Below, in pieces: positions 19,824 to 29,552 of a stretch of 64,000 bases of DNA. The DNA lies in NCBI GenBank assembly GCA_963796155.1, contig CAWCKT010000009.1:1-64000 (forward strand). Reading direction: 5' to 3'. How positions within the stretch are numbered: the first letter of the stretch is position 1; each line of letters opens with the position of its first letter. The position numbers were made by a program, and so were the translations under genes. This stretch comes from AP-15 sp963796155. GTDB taxonomy: Bacteria; Pseudomonadota; Alphaproteobacteria; ATCC43930; CGMCC-115725. The notes under the pieces were generated by a model, which was not told where the DNA came from, ran no database searches, and saw only the letters and a list, made by a program, of their open reading frames with translations.

Positions 19824-21515
19824 TCAGATCCGGACGATCTGGAGTTCGATCAACGGGCGTTTGCCGAAGCGCTCGTTGATGACCCGGCGGAGGGCGCGCC
19901 GCACAGCGTCCCGCACAACATCGTCGTCGCGGCGCGGCCCGGCTGGCAGGGCGTCAACCACGCGCTCGACAGCGTCGCGAAAAACGGGTGCCGCAGCGGT
20001 TGCCGCGGACTCCTCGACCAAGCCGATCAGGCTGATCGCGGGTGGTGCGGCGAGGCGCCCCTGGCGGTCGAGAACCACGGTGGCGACGGCGCTGCCGTTC
20101 AGCGTGACCCGGCGCCGGTCCTTTAGCGCGCTGCCGCCGAGCGGCAAGAGGCCTTTACCGTCGCTCGCCAGGCGGCCGACCGGCACCTCGTCGACGATGG
20201 CTGCACCGCTCGGGGTAAGCCGCACCATGTCGCCGTTCTGGATGACGAGCGGCTGCTGGACCTGGCACTCCTCGGCGAGATGGGCATGGGCGATCAGATG
20301 GCGAGCTTCGCCGTGAACCGGAATCGCCACCCGCGGACGGACCATCTGGTACATGCGTACGAGCTCGTCGCGCGCGGGATGGCCGGAGACGTGGACGAAA
20401 TGGTCCTCCTCGGTGACGATCTCGACCCCGAGCCGAACCAGCGCGTTCTGCAGCCGGTTGATCGCCTTCTCGTTGCCGGGAATGATTCGCGACGAGAAGA
20501 TCGCGACGTCACCCGTCTCGAGGATGATGTTCGGGTGATCCTCACGGGCGATCCGGGCGAGCGCAGAGCGCGGCTCGCCCTGGCTCCCCGTGCAAATCAG
20601 CACGATCTTGTCACGCGGTATGTAGCCCGCCTCGTCCTCGGTCAGAAACTTCGGCAGATCAGCGAGATAGCCGTTCTCGCGGGCGGCCTTGTCGATCCGC
20701 CACAGCGATCGCCCGACCAGCGCCACGTCGCGGCCATGGGCACGGGCCGCCAGCGCGATCGTCTCGAGCCGTGCCACGTTGGAGGCGAAGCAGGCGACAG
20801 CGACCCGCGCGTCGTAGCGGCCGACGAGATCGATCAGCGACCGGCGCAGCTCGGCCTCGGACCCTGAGGTGCCGGGCCGCAACGCATTGGTCGAATCGCC
20901 AATCATCGCGAGCACGCCCTCATCGCCGAGCCGGCGCAGCGCCGCTTCGTCCGAAGTCGAGCCGATCAGCGGGTCCGGGTCAAACTTCCAGTCCCCGGTG
21001 TGCAGCACGGTCCCGACCGGTGTGCGAAGTGCCACCGCATTGGGTTCGGGGATCGAATGGGTGAGGGTAACCAGTTCGAGGTCGAAGGGGCCGATCGTGA
21101 ACCGGCCCGACATCGGCACGACGTTGATTTTGACCTTGTCGGCGATCCCGGCTTCGACGAGCTTGGCGCGCAGCAACGAGGCGGTGAACGGCGTCGCCCA
21201 GACCGGGCAACGCAGCTGCGTCCACAGGTAGGGAATTGCCCCGATGTGGTCCTCGTGCGCGTGCGTCGCCACGATCCCGAGCAACCGGTCGCGGCGTTCG
21301 ACGATGAAGGCGGGATCCGGCATCACGACCTCGAGCCCCGGCTGCGAATCGTCACCGAAGGTGACGCCGCAATCGAGAATGAGCCAGTCGCCGGCGTAAC
21401 CGTAGAGGTTCAGGTTCATCCCGATCTCTCCCGCGCCGCCGAGCGAGACAAAAAGCAGCGCGCTCTGGTCGCCGTCTCCCGAGCGGATCCCCGATTGGTA
21501 GGGGAGATCGTTCAT
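19824..21515 (-). CDS. rnj: Ribonuclease J
   Basis: A 563-residue metallo-beta-lactamase/beta-CASP nuclease. The metal motif HAHEDHIGAIPY is near residue 79, followed by GDSTNALRPG and the beta-CASP segments (ICTGSQGEPRSALARIA, VHVSGHPARDELVRM, PVHGEARHL). RNase J degrades and processes RNA with both endo- and 5'-exonuclease activity. The ATG at 21515 overlaps the coaX stop, in keeping with the common alphaproteobacterial order nuoN-birA-coaX-rnj. Length is normal. Confidence 0.96.
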   Translation of the reverse strand: MNDLPYQSGIRSGDGDQSALLFVSLGGAGEIGMNLNLYGYAGDWLILDCGVTFGDDSQPGLEVVMPDPAFIVERRDRLLGIVATHAHEDHIGAIPYLWTQLRCPVWATPFTASLLRAKLVEAGIADKVKINVVPMSGRFTIGPFDLELVTLTHSIPEPNAVALRTPVGTVLHTGDWKFDPDPLIGSTSDEAALRRLGDEGVLAMIGDSTNALRPGTSGSEAELRRSLIDLVGRYDARVAVACFASNVARLETIALAARAHGRDVALVGRSLWRIDKAARENGYLADLPKFLTEDEAGYIPRDKIVLICTGSQGEPRSALARIAREDHPNIILETGDVAIFSSRIIPGNEKAINRLQNALVRLGVEIVTEEDHFVHVSGHPARDELVRMYQMVRPRVAIPVHGEARHLIAHAHLAEECQVQQPLVIQNGDMVRLTPSGAAIVDEVPVGRLASDGKGLLPLGGSALKDRRRVTLNGSAVATVVLDRQGRLAAPPAISLIGLVEESAATAAAPVFRDAVERVVDALPAGPRRDDDVVRDAVRRALRRVINERFGKRPLIELQIVRI

Positions 21516-22288
21516 CGATTGCTGTTGCGCCGGTAAATCAGGCGGAGCCCCCATAAGGTGAGATCAGGATCGACATGGTTGATGATTTCGGTCGCTCCGG
21601 CCATCAGCGGAGCGAGGCCACCCGTCGCGATCACTTCCATTGCCTCGCCCCGCTCGGCCCTGATGCGCTGGACGAGCCCCTCGATCAGCCCGACATAGCC
21701 CCAGAAGACGCCGGATTGCATGGCTGGAACGGTGCTTCGTCCGACAACGGTGGGCGGACGCCGAATGCCGATTCGCGGCAGCTGCGCCGCTGCCATGTCG
21801 AGCGCTCGCAGCGACAGATTGATGCCCGGGGCGATCACGCCGCCGCAGTAGTTGCCGACGCGGTCGATAATGTCGAAAGTCGTCGCCGTGCCGAAATCGA
21901 GGACGATCAGCGGCGGCTGATATCGGTCCTGAGCTGCGACCGCGTTGGCGACGCGGTCGGCGCCAACCTCCTCTTTCGGCATGTCGACATCGATGCCGAT
22001 GCCGAGAAAGCAGTCCGGGCGGCCGACCATCAGCGGCTCGCTGTCGAAATAACGCTGGCATAACCTCACTAGGTTGAACGTCGCCTCCGGAACGACGCTG
22101 CCGATGATCGTCGCATCAATGTCGCCCGGCGTAAGACCCGACAGCGTCATCAGCTGGATCAGCCAGACTGCGTATTCATCGGCGGTGCGGTTCGGATTGG
22201 TCGCCGCCCGCCACGAGCCGCGCAGTTCGTCACCGTCATAGACGGCGCAGACCACATTGGTGTTTCCCAAATCGATGGCAAGCAGCAT
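21512..22288 (-). CDS. coaX: Type III pantothenate kinase
   Basis: CoaX, 258 residues, phosphorylates pantothenate in the first step of CoA synthesis. The ASKHA-fold motifs are visible: MLLAIDLGNTNVVCAVYDG at the N-terminus (phosphate 1), GADRVANAVAA, and LDFGTATTFDIID, then GGVIAPGINLS. It lies between birA and rnj with ATGA overlap on the rnj side. With coaD in the same window, two CoA steps are covered. Confidence 0.96.
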   Translation of the reverse strand: MLLAIDLGNTNVVCAVYDGDELRGSWRAATNPNRTADEYAVWLIQLMTLSGLTPGDIDATIIGSVVPEATFNLVRLCQRYFDSEPLMVGRPDCFLGIGIDVDMPKEEVGADRVANAVAAQDRYQPPLIVLDFGTATTFDIIDRVGNYCGGVIAPGINLSLRALDMAAAQLPRIGIRRPPTVVGRSTVPAMQSGVFWGYVGLIEGLVQRIRAERGEAMEVIATGGLAPLMAGATEIINHVDPDLTLWGLRLIYRRNSNR

Positions 22289-22297
22289 GGGGTCTCG

Positions 22298-23060
22298 TCA
22301 GCGGTTCGCTGGAAAAATCTCGCCGGCCGAAATGCGCCGGATCTCTCCTGCCGCCTCCAGCAAGAGCGCACCGTGCTGATCTATGTCGAGGAACCGGCCG
22401 TGCAAGGTGGCCGCCTCCAGCCGCACCCGGATCGGCTCGCCGAGCGACATCGCGCTCGCCCGCCAGGCCGCTCGTACCGGCGCGAAGCCCTCCTCGCGCC
22501 AGCGCCGGACCCAGGCCTGGAAATGACGGCAGAACGCCTCGAGTGCGGTTTCGGGCGAGACGCGCCCCAGACCCTGTTCGGCACAAGATGTCGCTGGGAA
22601 CTGGGTGCCCGTTGGCGAGGAGGCAAGATTGATCCCGACGCCGATAACGACAAACTCGGGACCCTCGCCCAGACGAGACTCCGACTTCGAGCAGGATTCC
22701 GGCGAGCTTGCTACCGTCGACCAGCACGTCATTCGGCCATTTGTAGGAAAGCCCTTCGAGCTGCTCGAAGATCGAGCCAAGGGTGTCGCCGACGGCCAAC
22801 GCCCCTACGAAACCGAGCTGCGCTGCCTGGTCTAGGGGACAACGCGGCCGCAAGATCAGCGAAGCGTAGAGATTGCCGCGCGGCGACGCCCAGGCGCGTC
22901 CGTGCCGCCCCCGGCCAGCCGTCTGCTCGAGCGCCCACACCAATGTACCTTCTTCCGCGCCATTGAGGGCAAGACGCTTTGCCTCGTCATTGGTGCTGCC
23001 GACCGTCTCATAACGGACCAGTCGATAGGCCGGGGGAAGCCGCGGCTGCGACGGGGTCAT
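22298..23060 (-). CDS. birA: Biotin--[acetyl-CoA carboxylase] ligase, with frameshift
   Basis: BirA attaches biotin to carrier proteins. This is the short form without the N-terminal DNA-binding domain. The first part (MTPSQPRLPPAYRLVRYETVGSTNDEAKR, the biotin loop AGRGRHGRAW and SYKWPNDVLV-DGSKLAGILLE) is in one frame; from GEGPEFVVIGVGINLA to the end AGEIFPANR it is in another. One extra base in the region 22670-22695 explains the change. The ATG at 23060 overlaps the nuoN stop. Every other position looks normal, so an assembly indel is more likely than a dead gene. Confidence 0.9.
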
Positions 23061-24508
23061 CGAGCAAAGAGCGCGGCGGCCGCGGCTTCGGCGCCGTCGA
23101 CGATCGGGCCAGGGAGCGCAAAAAAGAACAGCGTGACGACCGCAGTAACAAACACGACACCTTTGAGCTCGGTGGTGAGCGGGCGATCGAAGGCGCCTGC
23201 GGGTTCGTCGAAATACATGACCTTGACTATCCGCAGATAATAAAACGCTGAAACAACGCTGGCCAGTACGCCAATGACGGCCAGCCCAGCCAGTTTTGCA
23301 TCGATCGCCGCGAAGAAGATGTAAAGCTTCGCAAAGAACCCAGCCGCCGGCGGGACCCCGGCCAGAGAGAACAAGAAGATTGCGAATGCCAGCGCCAAGG
23401 CCGGGTGGGTCCGCGACAGCCCTGCCAGGTCCGCGATCTCTTCGAACATCCGCCCCTGCCGGCGCATGCTCAAAATCACCGCCCAGGCGCCGACATTCAT
23501 GAACAGATAGATTGCCAGATAGACAAGCGTGCCGCGGATTCCCTCCGTCGTGCCGGCAGCGAGCCCGATCAGCAAATAGCCGACGTGGCCGATCGAACTG
23601 TAGGCCATCAGCCGCTTGATGTTGGGCTGGGCGATCGCGGCGACGGCACCGAACACCATCGAGGCAATCGAGAGGAAAATGATGATCTGGCGCCACTCAC
23701 CGACCAGCGGCCCAAACGGTGCAATCATAAAACGGATGAACAGACCGAGCGCTGCCATCTTGGGGGCGAGGGCAAAAAACATGCTGACCGGGGTGGGCGC
23801 ACCCTCGTAGACATCGGGTGTCCACATGTGAAACGGCACCGCCGAGACCTTGAAAGCAAGGCCGACCGCGACAAAAACTAGGCCGATGATGACCCCCGTC
23901 GATGGCGGCGAGGCGCCGCTCATCAAGGCGGCAATTTCGGGAAAGCCGGTGGTGCCGGTAAATCCGTAGACCAGCGAGACGCCGTAGAGCAGCATTCCGG
24001 ACGACAGCGAACTGAGCACGAAGTATTTAAGCCCCGCCTCACTCGAGCGCACCGAATCTCGATTGAAGCTGGCAACGACGTAGAGCGGCAAATTCTGCAG
24101 TTCGAGGCCGACGTAGAGCGTAATCAGATCATTGGCCGAGATCATCACCATCATGCCGGCCGTCGACAGCAGCACGAGAACCGGGAATTCGAAACGGTCG
24201 ATCCTCTGATCCTCGTTGTAGTGCATCGCTAACAGGATCGTCACCGCCGAGCCAATCAGCACTAACGCTTTCATGAAGAGAGCGAAAGCCTCGGTGACGA
24301 ACATCCCAAAGAACGCCAAACGTCGCTCGCCGCCGCCGAGCTGCGAGACAATGAGCGCGAGGATCAGCACCGCGACGGCAAGCCAGGAAACTATCCGCGT
24401 CGACCGCTCGCCGCTGAAAGCCCCGAACATCAGCAGCGCCATCGCACCGGCAATGACAATGATCTCCGGCAGTGCCGGCAAGACGGCAAGTGGCGGAAGT
24501 TCGGGCAT
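23057..24508 (-). CDS. nuoN: NADH-quinone oxidoreductase subunit N
   Basis: NuoN, 483 residues, a proton-pumping antiporter-like membrane subunit of complex I with about 14 helices. The conserved Lys-containing helices are visible (GLAFKVSAVPFHMWTPDVYEGAPTPV and the QPNIKRLMAYSSIGHVGYLL segment). The ATG at 24508 starts MPELPPLAVLPALPEIIV; the frame upstream of it is only an extension into nuoM. It is the last subunit gene of the operon and overlaps birA by four bases. Confidence 0.96.
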   Translation of the reverse strand: MPELPPLAVLPALPEIIVIAGAMALLMFGAFSGERSTRIVSWLAVAVLILALIVSQLGGGERRLAFFGMFVTEAFALFMKALVLIGSAVTILLAMHYNEDQRIDRFEFPVLVLLSTAGMMVMISANDLITLYVGLELQNLPLYVVASFNRDSVRSSEAGLKYFVLSSLSSGMLLYGVSLVYGFTGTTGFPEIAALMSGASPPSTGVIIGLVFVAVGLAFKVSAVPFHMWTPDVYEGAPTPVSMFFALAPKMAALGLFIRFMIAPFGPLVGEWRQIIIFLSIASMVFGAVAAIAQPNIKRLMAYSSIGHVGYLLIGLAAGTTEGIRGTLVYLAIYLFMNVGAWAVILSMRRQGRMFEEIADLAGLSRTHPALALAFAIFLFSLAGVPPAAGFFAKLYIFFAAIDAKLAGLAVIGVLASVVSAFYYLRIVKVMYFDEPAGAFDRPLTTELKGVVFVTAVVTLFFFALPGPIVDGAEAAAAALFAR

Positions 24509-24518
24509 GTCCCCGGGC

Positions 24519-26046
24519 TTACTCGAGACCTGCGCGACGCACGCCCGCTGTCTGCGTAGCGGCACTCACCTGCTGGATCACATGATCGACCGAAGCTTGG
24601 ATCGGGCGCAGAAACGAATTCGGATAGACGCCCATCCACACGACCAGGACCAGCAGTGGAGCGAAGACCACCTTCTCTCGCAGGCTCAGATCCAGCATGT
24701 CACGCAGATCGGCGCGCGTGATCGTGCCGAAAATCACCCGCCGATACATGTAGAGCATGTACATTGGGCCGAGGAATAAGGCCGTCGCCGCGAGCGTGCA
24801 TTCGAGCGTATTGACCCGGAATGTGCCGAGCAGGATTAGAAACTCGCCGATAAAGCCGCTGGTTCCGGGCAGCCCAACGGCCGTCAAAGTGAACACCATC
24901 AGCACAAAGGCATAAACCGGCATGCGATGTACGAGCCCGCCGAAGCGGGCAATCTCGTGCGTATGCAGCCGGTCGTAAAGAACGCCAACGCAAAGGAACA
25001 GCCCGGCCGAGAGCAGACCGTGGCTCAGCATCTGGATAACGGCCCCCTGCACCGCCTCGCTGGTGACGCGCAAAGGTGCCCATCGTGACGAACCCCATAT
25101 GGGCGATCGATGAGTAGGCCACCAGCTTTTTCATATCGATCTGCGCCAACGCCACCAGCGAAGTGTAAATCACCGCAATGGCGCTGAGCACAAAGATCAA
25201 CGGCGTGAAATAATGTGAAGCGAGCGGAAACATCGGCAATGAAAAGCGAATGAAACCGTAGCCTCCGAGCTTCAACAATATGGCGGCGAGGATCACCGAA
25301 CCCGCCGTCGGCGCCTCGACATGGGCGTCCGGCAGCCAAGTATGCACCGGCCACATCGGTACCTTGATGGCAAAGGAGGCGAAGAAAGCGAGCCATAGCC
25401 ACTTCTGCAGACCGGAGGGGAACAAGTCGCTGTGGTTGAGCGCATATTCGATGTCCGTCGTCCCGGTCTGAAAATAGACAGCCAGGATCGCCAGTAGCAT
25501 CAGCAGCGAGCCCAGAAAGGTGTAGAGAAAGAATTTGAAAGCCGAATAGATCCGGTTCGGTCCGCCCCACACCCCGATGATCAGAAACATCGGAACCAGG
25601 CTACCCTCGAAAAACACATAGAACAAAATAAAGTCGAGGGAGCAAAAGACCCCAATCATCAGCGTCTCGAGTACGAGGAACGCGATCATGAATTCCCTGA
25701 CCTGGAATTGGATCACTTCCCAAGCAGAGACAATCGCAAGCAATGTCATAATACTCGATAGCAGAATAAAGAACAGCGAGATCCCGTCGATCCCCATGTG
25801 GTAATTGAAATTGAAACCGCCGAGGGTGACCCAGCTGGCGCGCTCGACGAATTGGAAATCAGCAGTACTAGGGTCGAACTCGACCCACAGCGCCACCGAG
25901 AGCGCAAAGTCAATCAGCGAGGTCCACAGCGCGATCCACCGTGCATTGCGTGCGACGACCGCCTCATCGCCGCTGGCCATCAGGATAAACGCGACGCCGA
26001 TCAGCGGAACAAATGTGACGAGCGAAAGGAGCGGCCATTGGCTCAC
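24519..26046 (-). CDS. nuoM: NADH-quinone oxidoreductase subunit M, with frameshift
   Basis: NuoM is the second antiporter-like subunit of complex I. Residues 1 to about 325 (MSQWPLLSLVTFVPLIGVAF ... AYSSIAHMGFVTMGTFA) are in one frame. The rest, VTSEAVQGAVIQMLSHGLLS to the C-terminus, is in a second frame from about 25073. One extra base near 25072-25078 (GCGCG run) explains this. Joined, the protein has about 508 residues, the usual length, with WPVHTWLPDAHVEAPT and the conserved Lys and Glu helices intact. A break here would disable complex I, so an assembly error is the better reading. Confidence 0.93.
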
Positions 26047-26062
26047 GAGCGTTGCCCTAGGC

Positions 26063-27988
26063 TTACCGTGGGAACAAGTACCAGGTCACGAACGCCACCA
26101 GGCCGATCATCATCGCGAACGCGTAGTGGTAGAGATATCCCGTCTGGAGCCGACTAGCCTGCTGCGCGAGATCGCGGGTAACCGCGGCAACACCATTCGG
26201 CCCGAGCCCGTCGATGACCGCGCCATCGCCGGACCGCCACAGACCGCTACCGAGCACAAACGCAGTCCTGACGAACAGCCAGTCATATAGCTCATCGAAG
26301 TACCATTTGTTCAGCAAGAACAGGTAGAGCGCGCGGAACTGCGCCGCCAGACGAACCGGTAGCTGCGGCGCGGCGATGTAAAAGACATACGCGATGGCAA
26401 TGCCAATCAGCGCAAAGATCAGCGGCATGAAGCGGACGAGCGCAGGGACACCTTCCGCAACCGCAAGCGAGTCGTGCTGGGGCAATACCAGGATCGAGCT
26501 CTTCCAGAATGCGGCTCGTTCGGCACCGACAAAGAAGTCGTAGCCGAGAAAACCGACGAAGGTGGCGCCGATCGCGAGGACGATCAGCGGGATCAACATC
26601 ACCCATGGGCTTTCATGGGCGTGGTGCATCGCCTCTTCGCCGGCCCTCGGTTCGCCGTGGAAGGTCATGAACATGACGCGCGAGATATAGAAGGCCGTCA
26701 TCAACGCGGCCACGGTACCAAGGACCCAGGCGTAACGGCCAACCGCACTCCCCGATGCCCACGCTGCTTCGAGGATCGTGTCCTTCGAGTAGTAGCCGGA
26801 AAAGAAGGGAATAGCGCTGAGCGACAACGCACCGACCCACATCGTCACATAGGTGATCGGCGTCTTGCGCCAGAGACCGCCCATGCGTCGCATGTCCTGC
26901 TCTCCACCCATCGCATGGATGACCGACCCGCAGCACAGGAACAAGAGGCCCTTGAAGAAGGCATGGGTGAACAGGTGAAAGATCGCCGCGCCATAGGCCG
27001 AAACACCGGCCGCAGCGAACATGTAGCCGAGCTGGCTGCAGGTCGAGTAGGCGACGACCTTCTTGATGTCGGGCTGCACCATGCCGATGCTCGCGGCGAA
27101 TATCGCCGTGGTGCCACCGATGATTCCGACGACGCCGAGCGCTGTCGGCGCGTATTCGAACAGCGGGGACAGGCGAGCCACCATGAAGACTCCGGCGGTA
27201 ACCATTGTCGCCGCGTGGATCAACGCAGAAACCGGGGTCGGGCCCTCCATCGCATCGGGCAGCCAGGTATGCAGCGGGATCTGCGCCGATTTCCCCATCG
27301 CCCCGATGAACAGCAGGATGCAGGCTAGGGTCAGGGAATCGACCCGCCAGCCGAGAAACTCCATCGTCGTGCCGACGGCCTTCGGCGCGGCGCCGAAGAC
27401 AGTGCCGAAGTCGAGCGATCCGAAGATCACAAAGACCGAATAGATCCCTAACGAGAACCCGAAATCGCCAACTCGATTGACGAGGAACGCCTTGATTGCA
27501 GCGGCATTGGCCGAGGGGCGGTCATACCAGAAGCCAACGAGCAAATACGACATCAGACCGACGCCTTCCCAGCCGAAGAAGAGCTGGACGAAGTTGTCGG
27601 AGGTCACCAGAGCCAGCATGAAGAACGTGAACAGGCTCAGAAACGACATGAAGCGCGGGATCGACGGATCCCCGTGCATGTAGCCGATCGAATAAACGTG
27701 GACCATCGACGAGACGACGGTCACGACGACGATCATGACGCCGCTCAACGTGTCGAGCCGCAGCGACCAGGAGACATCGACGCCGCCGGAGACGATCCAG
27801 CTGGCGAGCGGGATGATTTGCGGCGTCCCGCTGGCGAGGATCTGCCGGAACAGCAGAATCCCCAGCACAGCCGACAGCAATAGGGCACCGCAGGTGACCA
27901 ATTGCGCGCCCCGATCGCCGATCACCCGGCCAAAGAAGCCCGCAATCACCGCGGCGAGAAGCGGCAGGAAAACGACGGCGGCGGCCAA
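26063..27988 (-). CDS. nuoL: NADH-quinone oxidoreductase subunit L
   Basis: NuoL, 641 residues, the distal proton-pumping subunit with the long lateral helix at its C-terminus. Conserved segments FFGWEGVGLMSYLLVGFWY, SAQIPLHTWLPDAMEGPTPV and QPDIKKVVAYSTCSQLGYMF are present. The start appears to be a TTG (27988), 5 bases after the nuoK stop, with AAAGG about 11 bases upstream; there is no ATG that would preserve the N-terminal helix. Confidence 0.96.
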   Translation of the reverse strand: MAAAVVFLPLLAAVIAGFFGRVIGDRGAQLVTCGALLLSAVLGILLFRQILASGTPQIIPLASWIVSGGVDVSWSLRLDTLSGVMIVVVTVVSSMVHVYSIGYMHGDPSIPRFMSFLSLFTFFMLALVTSDNFVQLFFGWEGVGLMSYLLVGFWYDRPSANAAAIKAFLVNRVGDFGFSLGIYSVFVIFGSLDFGTVFGAAPKAVGTTMEFLGWRVDSLTLACILLFIGAMGKSAQIPLHTWLPDAMEGPTPVSALIHAATMVTAGVFMVARLSPLFEYAPTALGVVGIIGGTTAIFAASIGMVQPDIKKVVAYSTCSQLGYMFAAAGVSAYGAAIFHLFTHAFFKGLLFLCCGSVIHAMGGEQDMRRMGGLWRKTPITYVTMWVGALSLSAIPFFSGYYSKDTILEAAWASGSAVGRYAWVLGTVAALMTAFYISRVMFMTFHGEPRAGEEAMHHAHESPWVMLIPLIVLAIGATFVGFLGYDFFVGAERAAFWKSSILVLPQHDSLAVAEGVPALVRFMPLIFALIGIAIAYVFYIAAPQLPVRLAAQFRALYLFLLNKWYFDELYDWLFVRTAFVLGSGLWRSGDGAVIDGLGPNGVAAVTRDLAQQASRLQTGYLYHYAFAMMIGLVAFVTWYLFPR

Positions 27989-27992
27989 GAAA

Positions 27993-28301
27993 TCAGCCTT
28001 TCATCATGTTGATGTCCTCGACCGCGATCGTACCGCGATTGCGGAAGTAGACGACGAGGATGGCAAGACCGATCGCCGCCTCAGCCGCCGCGACCGTCAG
28101 CACGAACATGGCGAAGGCCTGGCCGATCAGGTCGCCGAGAAAGACCGAGAAGGCGACAAAGTTGATGCTGACCGCCAGCAGCATCAACTCGATCGACATC
28201 AACATGATGATGACGTTCTTGCGGTTGAGGAAAATGCCGAAGATACCGAGCGTGAACAGGATCGCGGCGACCGTCAGGTAGTGTGCGAGGCCGATCAGCA
28301 T
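27993..28301 (-). CDS. nuoK: NADH-quinone oxidoreductase subunit K
   Basis: NuoK, 102 residues, three membrane helices. MLIGLAHYLTVAAILFTLGIFG and the two conserved Glu residues in helices 2 and 3 (MSIELMLLAVSINFVAF and AAAEAAIGLAILV) are present; these are needed for proton translocation in studied enzymes. Its ATG overlaps the nuoJ TAA by one base (TAATG), a sign of coupled translation. Confidence 0.96.
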   Translation of the reverse strand: MLIGLAHYLTVAAILFTLGIFGIFLNRKNVIIMLMSIELMLLAVSINFVAFSVFLGDLIGQAFAMFVLTVAAAEAAIGLAILVVYFRNRGTIAVEDINMMKG

Positions 28302-28918
28302 TATCGGCTTCCGCTGCCGATCGGAACCTTGACCACTTCGACGGTTTCGGCGCGGGTGCGGGCGAGTTGCGCCGGGATCGATTGCCGCCGCACGTCGGCG
28401 CGCCGGCGCAACGTCAATACGATCGCCCCGATCATAGCGACGAGCAGGATCAGGCCCGCCGCCTGAAATGCAAAGAGATAGCGGGTGTAGAGGATGTCGC
28501 CGAGGGCCCGGGTGTTGCTGAGAGGAACGCCGCCTCCGGCTGACGCGACCGCCGGGCTCGGTACGCCGGTGGCGACTACCTGGCTGCCGATGCCGAGGAC
28601 GAGCTCGGCCAAAAGGATGAACCCGACGAGGACGCCGACCGGCAGATAGCGCACGAAACCGCTGCGCAATTCCACAATGTCGATGTCGAGCATCATCACC
28701 ACGAATAGAAACAGCACGGCGACTGCACCGACATAAACGATGACGAGGATCATCGCCAGGAACTCGGCTCCGATCAGGACGAACAGTCCGGCCGCGTTGA
28801 AAAAGGCCAGGATCAGAAACAGCACCGAGTGCACCGGGTTGCGGGACGAAACGACCAGCACGCCGGAAGCTACGGCCAGTGCGGCAAAGACGTAGAACAT
28901 GATCGCCTGCACGATCAT
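28301..28918 (-). CDS. nuoJ: NADH-quinone oxidoreductase subunit J
   Basis: NuoJ, 205 residues, five membrane helices (starting MIVQAIMFYVFAALAVASGV). The conserved VYVGAVAVLFLFVVMMLDID helix with its pi-bulge region is intact. It is separated from nuoI by a 116-base gap that contains a REP-like palindrome, the only sizeable break in the operon. Confidence 0.95.
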   Translation of the reverse strand: MIVQAIMFYVFAALAVASGVLVVSSRNPVHSVLFLILAFFNAAGLFVLIGAEFLAMILVIVYVGAVAVLFLFVVMMLDIDIVELRSGFVRYLPVGVLVGFILLAELVLGIGSQVVATGVPSPAVASAGGGVPLSNTRALGDILYTRYLFAFQAAGLILLVAMIGAIVLTLRRRADVRRQSIPAQLARTRAETVEVVKVPIGSGSR

Positions 28919-28921
28919 CGC

Positions 28922-29012
28922 TGCCCCTCACCCGCCTCGCTAACCTCGGCAGCCTCTCCCGCAATGCGGGAGAGGGAGGACCCGGCCCGGAGGGCTGGGT
29001 GGGTGAGGGTAA
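28922..29012. repeat. REP-like compound palindrome inside the nuo operon
   Basis: A hairpin CTCTCCCGCAATGCGGGAGAG and a second one around CCCGGCCCGGAGGGCTGGG are enclosed by CCCCTCACCC and GGGTGAGGG arms. It lies between nuoI and nuoJ and is the inverse of the copy at 19729-19818. The mRNA structure may set the ratio of upstream to downstream subunit expression. Confidence 0.8.
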
Positions 29013-29034
29013 CGCATCCGCTCTTTGCCAATGC

Positions 29035-29523
29035 TCACCGGTACGGTGCGTCGAGCGCCAAGTTCTTGGCGATCTCGGCCTCCCAACGGTCGCCATTCGC
29101 CAGCAGCTTCTCCTTGTCGTAGAGTAATTCCTCATGGGTCTCGGTAGCGAATTCGAAGTTCGGCCCCTCGACGATCGCATCGACCGGGCAGGCCTCCTGG
29201 CAATAGCCGCAATAGATGCACTTTGTCATATCGATGTCGTAGCGCGTCGTGCGCCGGCTGCCATCCTCGCGGGGCTCGGCCTCGATCGTGATCGCGAGCG
29301 CCGGGCAGATCGCCTCGCACAACTTGCAGGCGATGCAGCGCTCCTCGCCGTTGGGATAGCGCCGCAGGGCGTGCTCGCCGCGAAAACGAGTGCTGAGCGG
29401 ACCCCTCTCGAACGGATAGTTGACCGTGACCGGGCGCTTGAACATGTAGCGCAGGGTCAGCGCCAGCCCGGACAGCAGCTCGCTCAGCAGCAGGCTGCGT
29501 GCACTGCGTTCCAGAAATGCCAT
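29035..29523 (-). CDS. nuoI: NADH-quinone oxidoreductase subunit I
   Basis: NuoI, 162 residues, a peripheral-arm subunit that holds iron-sulphur clusters N6a and N6b. Two 4Fe-4S motifs, CIACKLCEAICP and CIYCGYCQEACP, are intact. The ATG at 29523 gives the usual N-terminus MAFLERSARSLLLSELLSG; the frame upstream of it is not conserved. Confidence 0.96.
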   Translation of the reverse strand: MAFLERSARSLLLSELLSGLALTLRYMFKRPVTVNYPFERGPLSTRFRGEHALRRYPNGEERCIACKLCEAICPALAITIEAEPREDGSRRTTRYDIDMTKCIYCGYCQEACPVDAIVEGPNFEFATETHEELLYDKEKLLANGDRWEAEIAKNLALDAPYR

Positions 29524-29552
29524 CGATCGATCCTCCCGCCTCGTTCGGCCGA